Part shown: one piece after another, positions 4,478 to 5,836 of the stretch | Position numbering within the stretch: the first letter of the stretch is position 1 | Layout of the letters: every line of letters begins with the position of its first letter | Source: a bacterium | Lineage (GTDB): Bacteria > Caldisericota > Caldisericia > B22-G15 | NCBI GenBank assembly: GCA_012517755.1 | Contig: JAAYUH010000092.1 | Coordinates: forward strand, 1-5,836 | Length of the DNA: 5,836 nt | Direction of reading: 5' to 3' | Notes under the pieces: generated by a model | Database searches by the model: none | What the model was told of the DNA's origin: nothing | Seen by the model: the letters and a program-made list of their open reading frames with translations, nothing else | Made by a program: the position numbers and the translations under genes

Positions 4478-5836
4478 AAAAATCACAAAGAAGTATAATT
4501 AACAGAGGCATTTTAAAGAAGAAGAAAGTCTTTTCGATTTTATCAATTCTTTTACTAATTTCAATTCTCTTATCATCCTGCATAATAAAACAATCTTATA
4601 AATTTACAGATGTAATTATTTATTCCTTAAAAGGAAACATATATTCTGTTGATTTTGATGGTAAAAAAGATAGATTACTTGTCTCAAAGGATGATGTGCT
4701 GAAGTTGTATAATAAAAAAGAAAAGTTTAATGAATTGCGTTTACATCCTTTATGTGTTTCATCTGATAAACATAAACTCTTTTTTACTAAAATGATAGTT
4801 CAGGGAAGTGGAACTGAGAGAAAAGACTATTACGAATTATTTTCTATAGATTCTAATAGAAATAATATTATGAAATTAACAGACGAAGAGTTTGAAGTCC
4901 TCAAGCCATATTATTCTCAAGACAAAAACTATGTTGCATTTATTGCATTAAATAAGCAGAAGGGAGCAATTTTTATTCTTCAACTTTCAGATGGAACATT
5001 TAAAAGAGTAACTCCATGGTATTACAATACCGAAAGCCTTGACAGTATAACTGATATTGTTTTTTCACAGGATAGTAAAAAAATTTTCTTTGTTGTAATT
5101 GACAAAAATGAAAATAGTTATGATCTCAACATGGTTGATATTAATAATGAACAAATAGAAACGATTGTGTCAGATGTAAAAGACATTACTATTTATGAAT
5201 GGTCTTACGATGGGAAAATGCTTGCTTTTACTATTAAAGTTTCTGGATGGGAATGGTATGATTCAAAACAAAAACTCTGTATTGTTGAATATGAGGGCTC
5301 TAATTTTAAGATATTGACAGAGGCACTTTATCAGATCTCTTCTGTTAGATGGTCAAATGATTCTTCAAAAATTCTTTTTAATCATCATGGAAAACCTGAG
5401 ACATGGGAATCAATTTCCAAAAATAACTTTCTAAGTGTTGTTGATATTAAAGAAGCAGATTTTAAAGAGACAAGTGGATATGATATAATTGATGGTTATT
5501 GGACTTTAGATAATTTCAAAGTTGTTGCTAAGATTGGTGAAGACAATCCTTCAGAATTAGATATTCCAAGGTATGCAATCTATATTATAGATATTGAATC
5601 TATGAATCCCATTAGAATAACACCTTATTATCCTTATATTGACAAACTCACATTTCACCCTGAAGATAAAGACAAGGTAATTTTTACTTCAGGGCCTTTT
5701 CCTTATACTAATACTAATAAACTTGAGATATTAAATCTAAAGGATAAAACTATAAAAACAGTTGAGGTTTTTGATAAAGATCAAGAGATTACTGACATTT
5801 CTTTTTCTCCAGATTCTAAAAACTATTTCATCCGTG
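4474..5836 (+). CDS. Beta-propeller (TolB/PD40-like) lipoprotein, 3' end outside window
   Basis: The frame is open for 454 codons to the window edge. Residues 1-35 form a signal peptide with a long basic start (RGILKKKK) and a hydrophobic run ending in the lipobox LSSC, so C36 should carry the lipid and anchor the protein outside the cytoplasmic membrane. The rest shows recurring propeller-blade motifs: IYSVDFDG (57-63), FSQDSKKIFFV (197-207), WSYDGKMLAFT (243-253), WSNDSSKILFN (293-303), FHPEDKDKVIFT (394-405) and FSPDSKN (444-450). These resemble the WD40-like PD40 repeats of TolB and related periplasmic proteins. The propeller has at least five or six blades and may continue. AAGGTGA at 4461-4467, six bases before the ATG, supports the start, as does the ATGA overlap with the small frame upstream. 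No tol-pal genes are adjacent, so this is not identified as TolB. It may be a binding scaffold, or the N-terminal part of a propeller-peptidase. Confidence 0.85.
   Translation, partial: MKKSQRSIINRGILKKKKVFSILSILLLISILLSSCIIKQSYKFTDVIIYSLKGNIYSVDFDGKKDRLLVSKDDVLKLYNKKEKFNELRLHPLCVSSDKHKLFFTKMIVQGSGTERKDYYELFSIDSNRNNIMKLTDEEFEVLKPYYSQDKNYVAFIALNKQKGAIFILQLSDGTFKRVTPWYYNTESLDSITDIVFSQDSKKIFFVVIDKNENSYDLNMVDINNEQIETIVSDVKDITIYEWSYDGKMLAFTIKVSGWEWYDSKQKLCIVEYEGSNFKILTEALYQISSVRWSNDSSKILFNHHGKPETWESISKNNFLSVVDIKEADFKETSGYDIIDGYWTLDNFKVVAKIGEDNPSELDIPRYAIYIIDIESMNPIRITPYYPYIDKLTFHPEDKDKVIFTSGPFPYTNTNKLEILNLKDKTIKTVEVFDKDQEITDISFSPDSKNYFIR

Overview
This is an AT-rich bacterial window (mostly A/T, AGA arginine and ATA isoleucine codons, strong AAGGAGGT-type ribosome sites). 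All supported genes are on the + strand. The sequence does not fix the lineage. Lipoprotein signals and a bacterial amino-acid ABC transporter rule out an archaeal reading in practice. The style (very low GC, compact operons, PD40-type propeller lipoproteins) would suit a deep-branching, possibly anaerobic or thermophilic bacterium, but that is only a guess.

Positions 1-1047 hold the 3' end of an unidentified gene, then a complete TatD-family metal-dependent hydrolase 21 bp downstream. A good promoter at 1076-1103 starts the next block. Positions 1135-3598 form a complete polar amino-acid ABC transporter cassette: binding lipoprotein, one permease and one ATPase. With a single permease gene, the complex is expected to have homodimeric membrane and ATPase parts, as in GlnHPQ. 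The binding protein carries an extra beta-sandwich domain between lipid anchor and ligand-binding domain. The permease/ATPase junction carries an imperfect 47-bp-period tandem duplication that has apparently pulled apart two genes that once overlapped. A perfect 10-bp inverted repeat followed by T residues at 3609-3648 probably ends the transcript.

Positions 3649-4317 contain no convincing gene. They hold an AT-rich stretch with a possible decayed minus-strand frame, and then a patch of three composite palindromic repeats (4001-4184). The repeats belong to the widespread ATTCCCGC...GCGGGAAT type and alternate a hairpin-less half unit with a full hairpin unit.

Positions 4318-5836 appear to be a second operon. 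A very small reading frame with a good ribosome site seems to need a frame change near an A7 run. Its second frame ends in a TGA that overlaps the ATG of a large beta-propeller lipoprotein, which runs off the window. That two-frame small gene, the duplicated gene junction, the extra domain on the binding protein and the alternating repeat layout are the observations most worth following. I see no clear evidence of a wholly new system such as a defence island, CRISPR array or retroelement.
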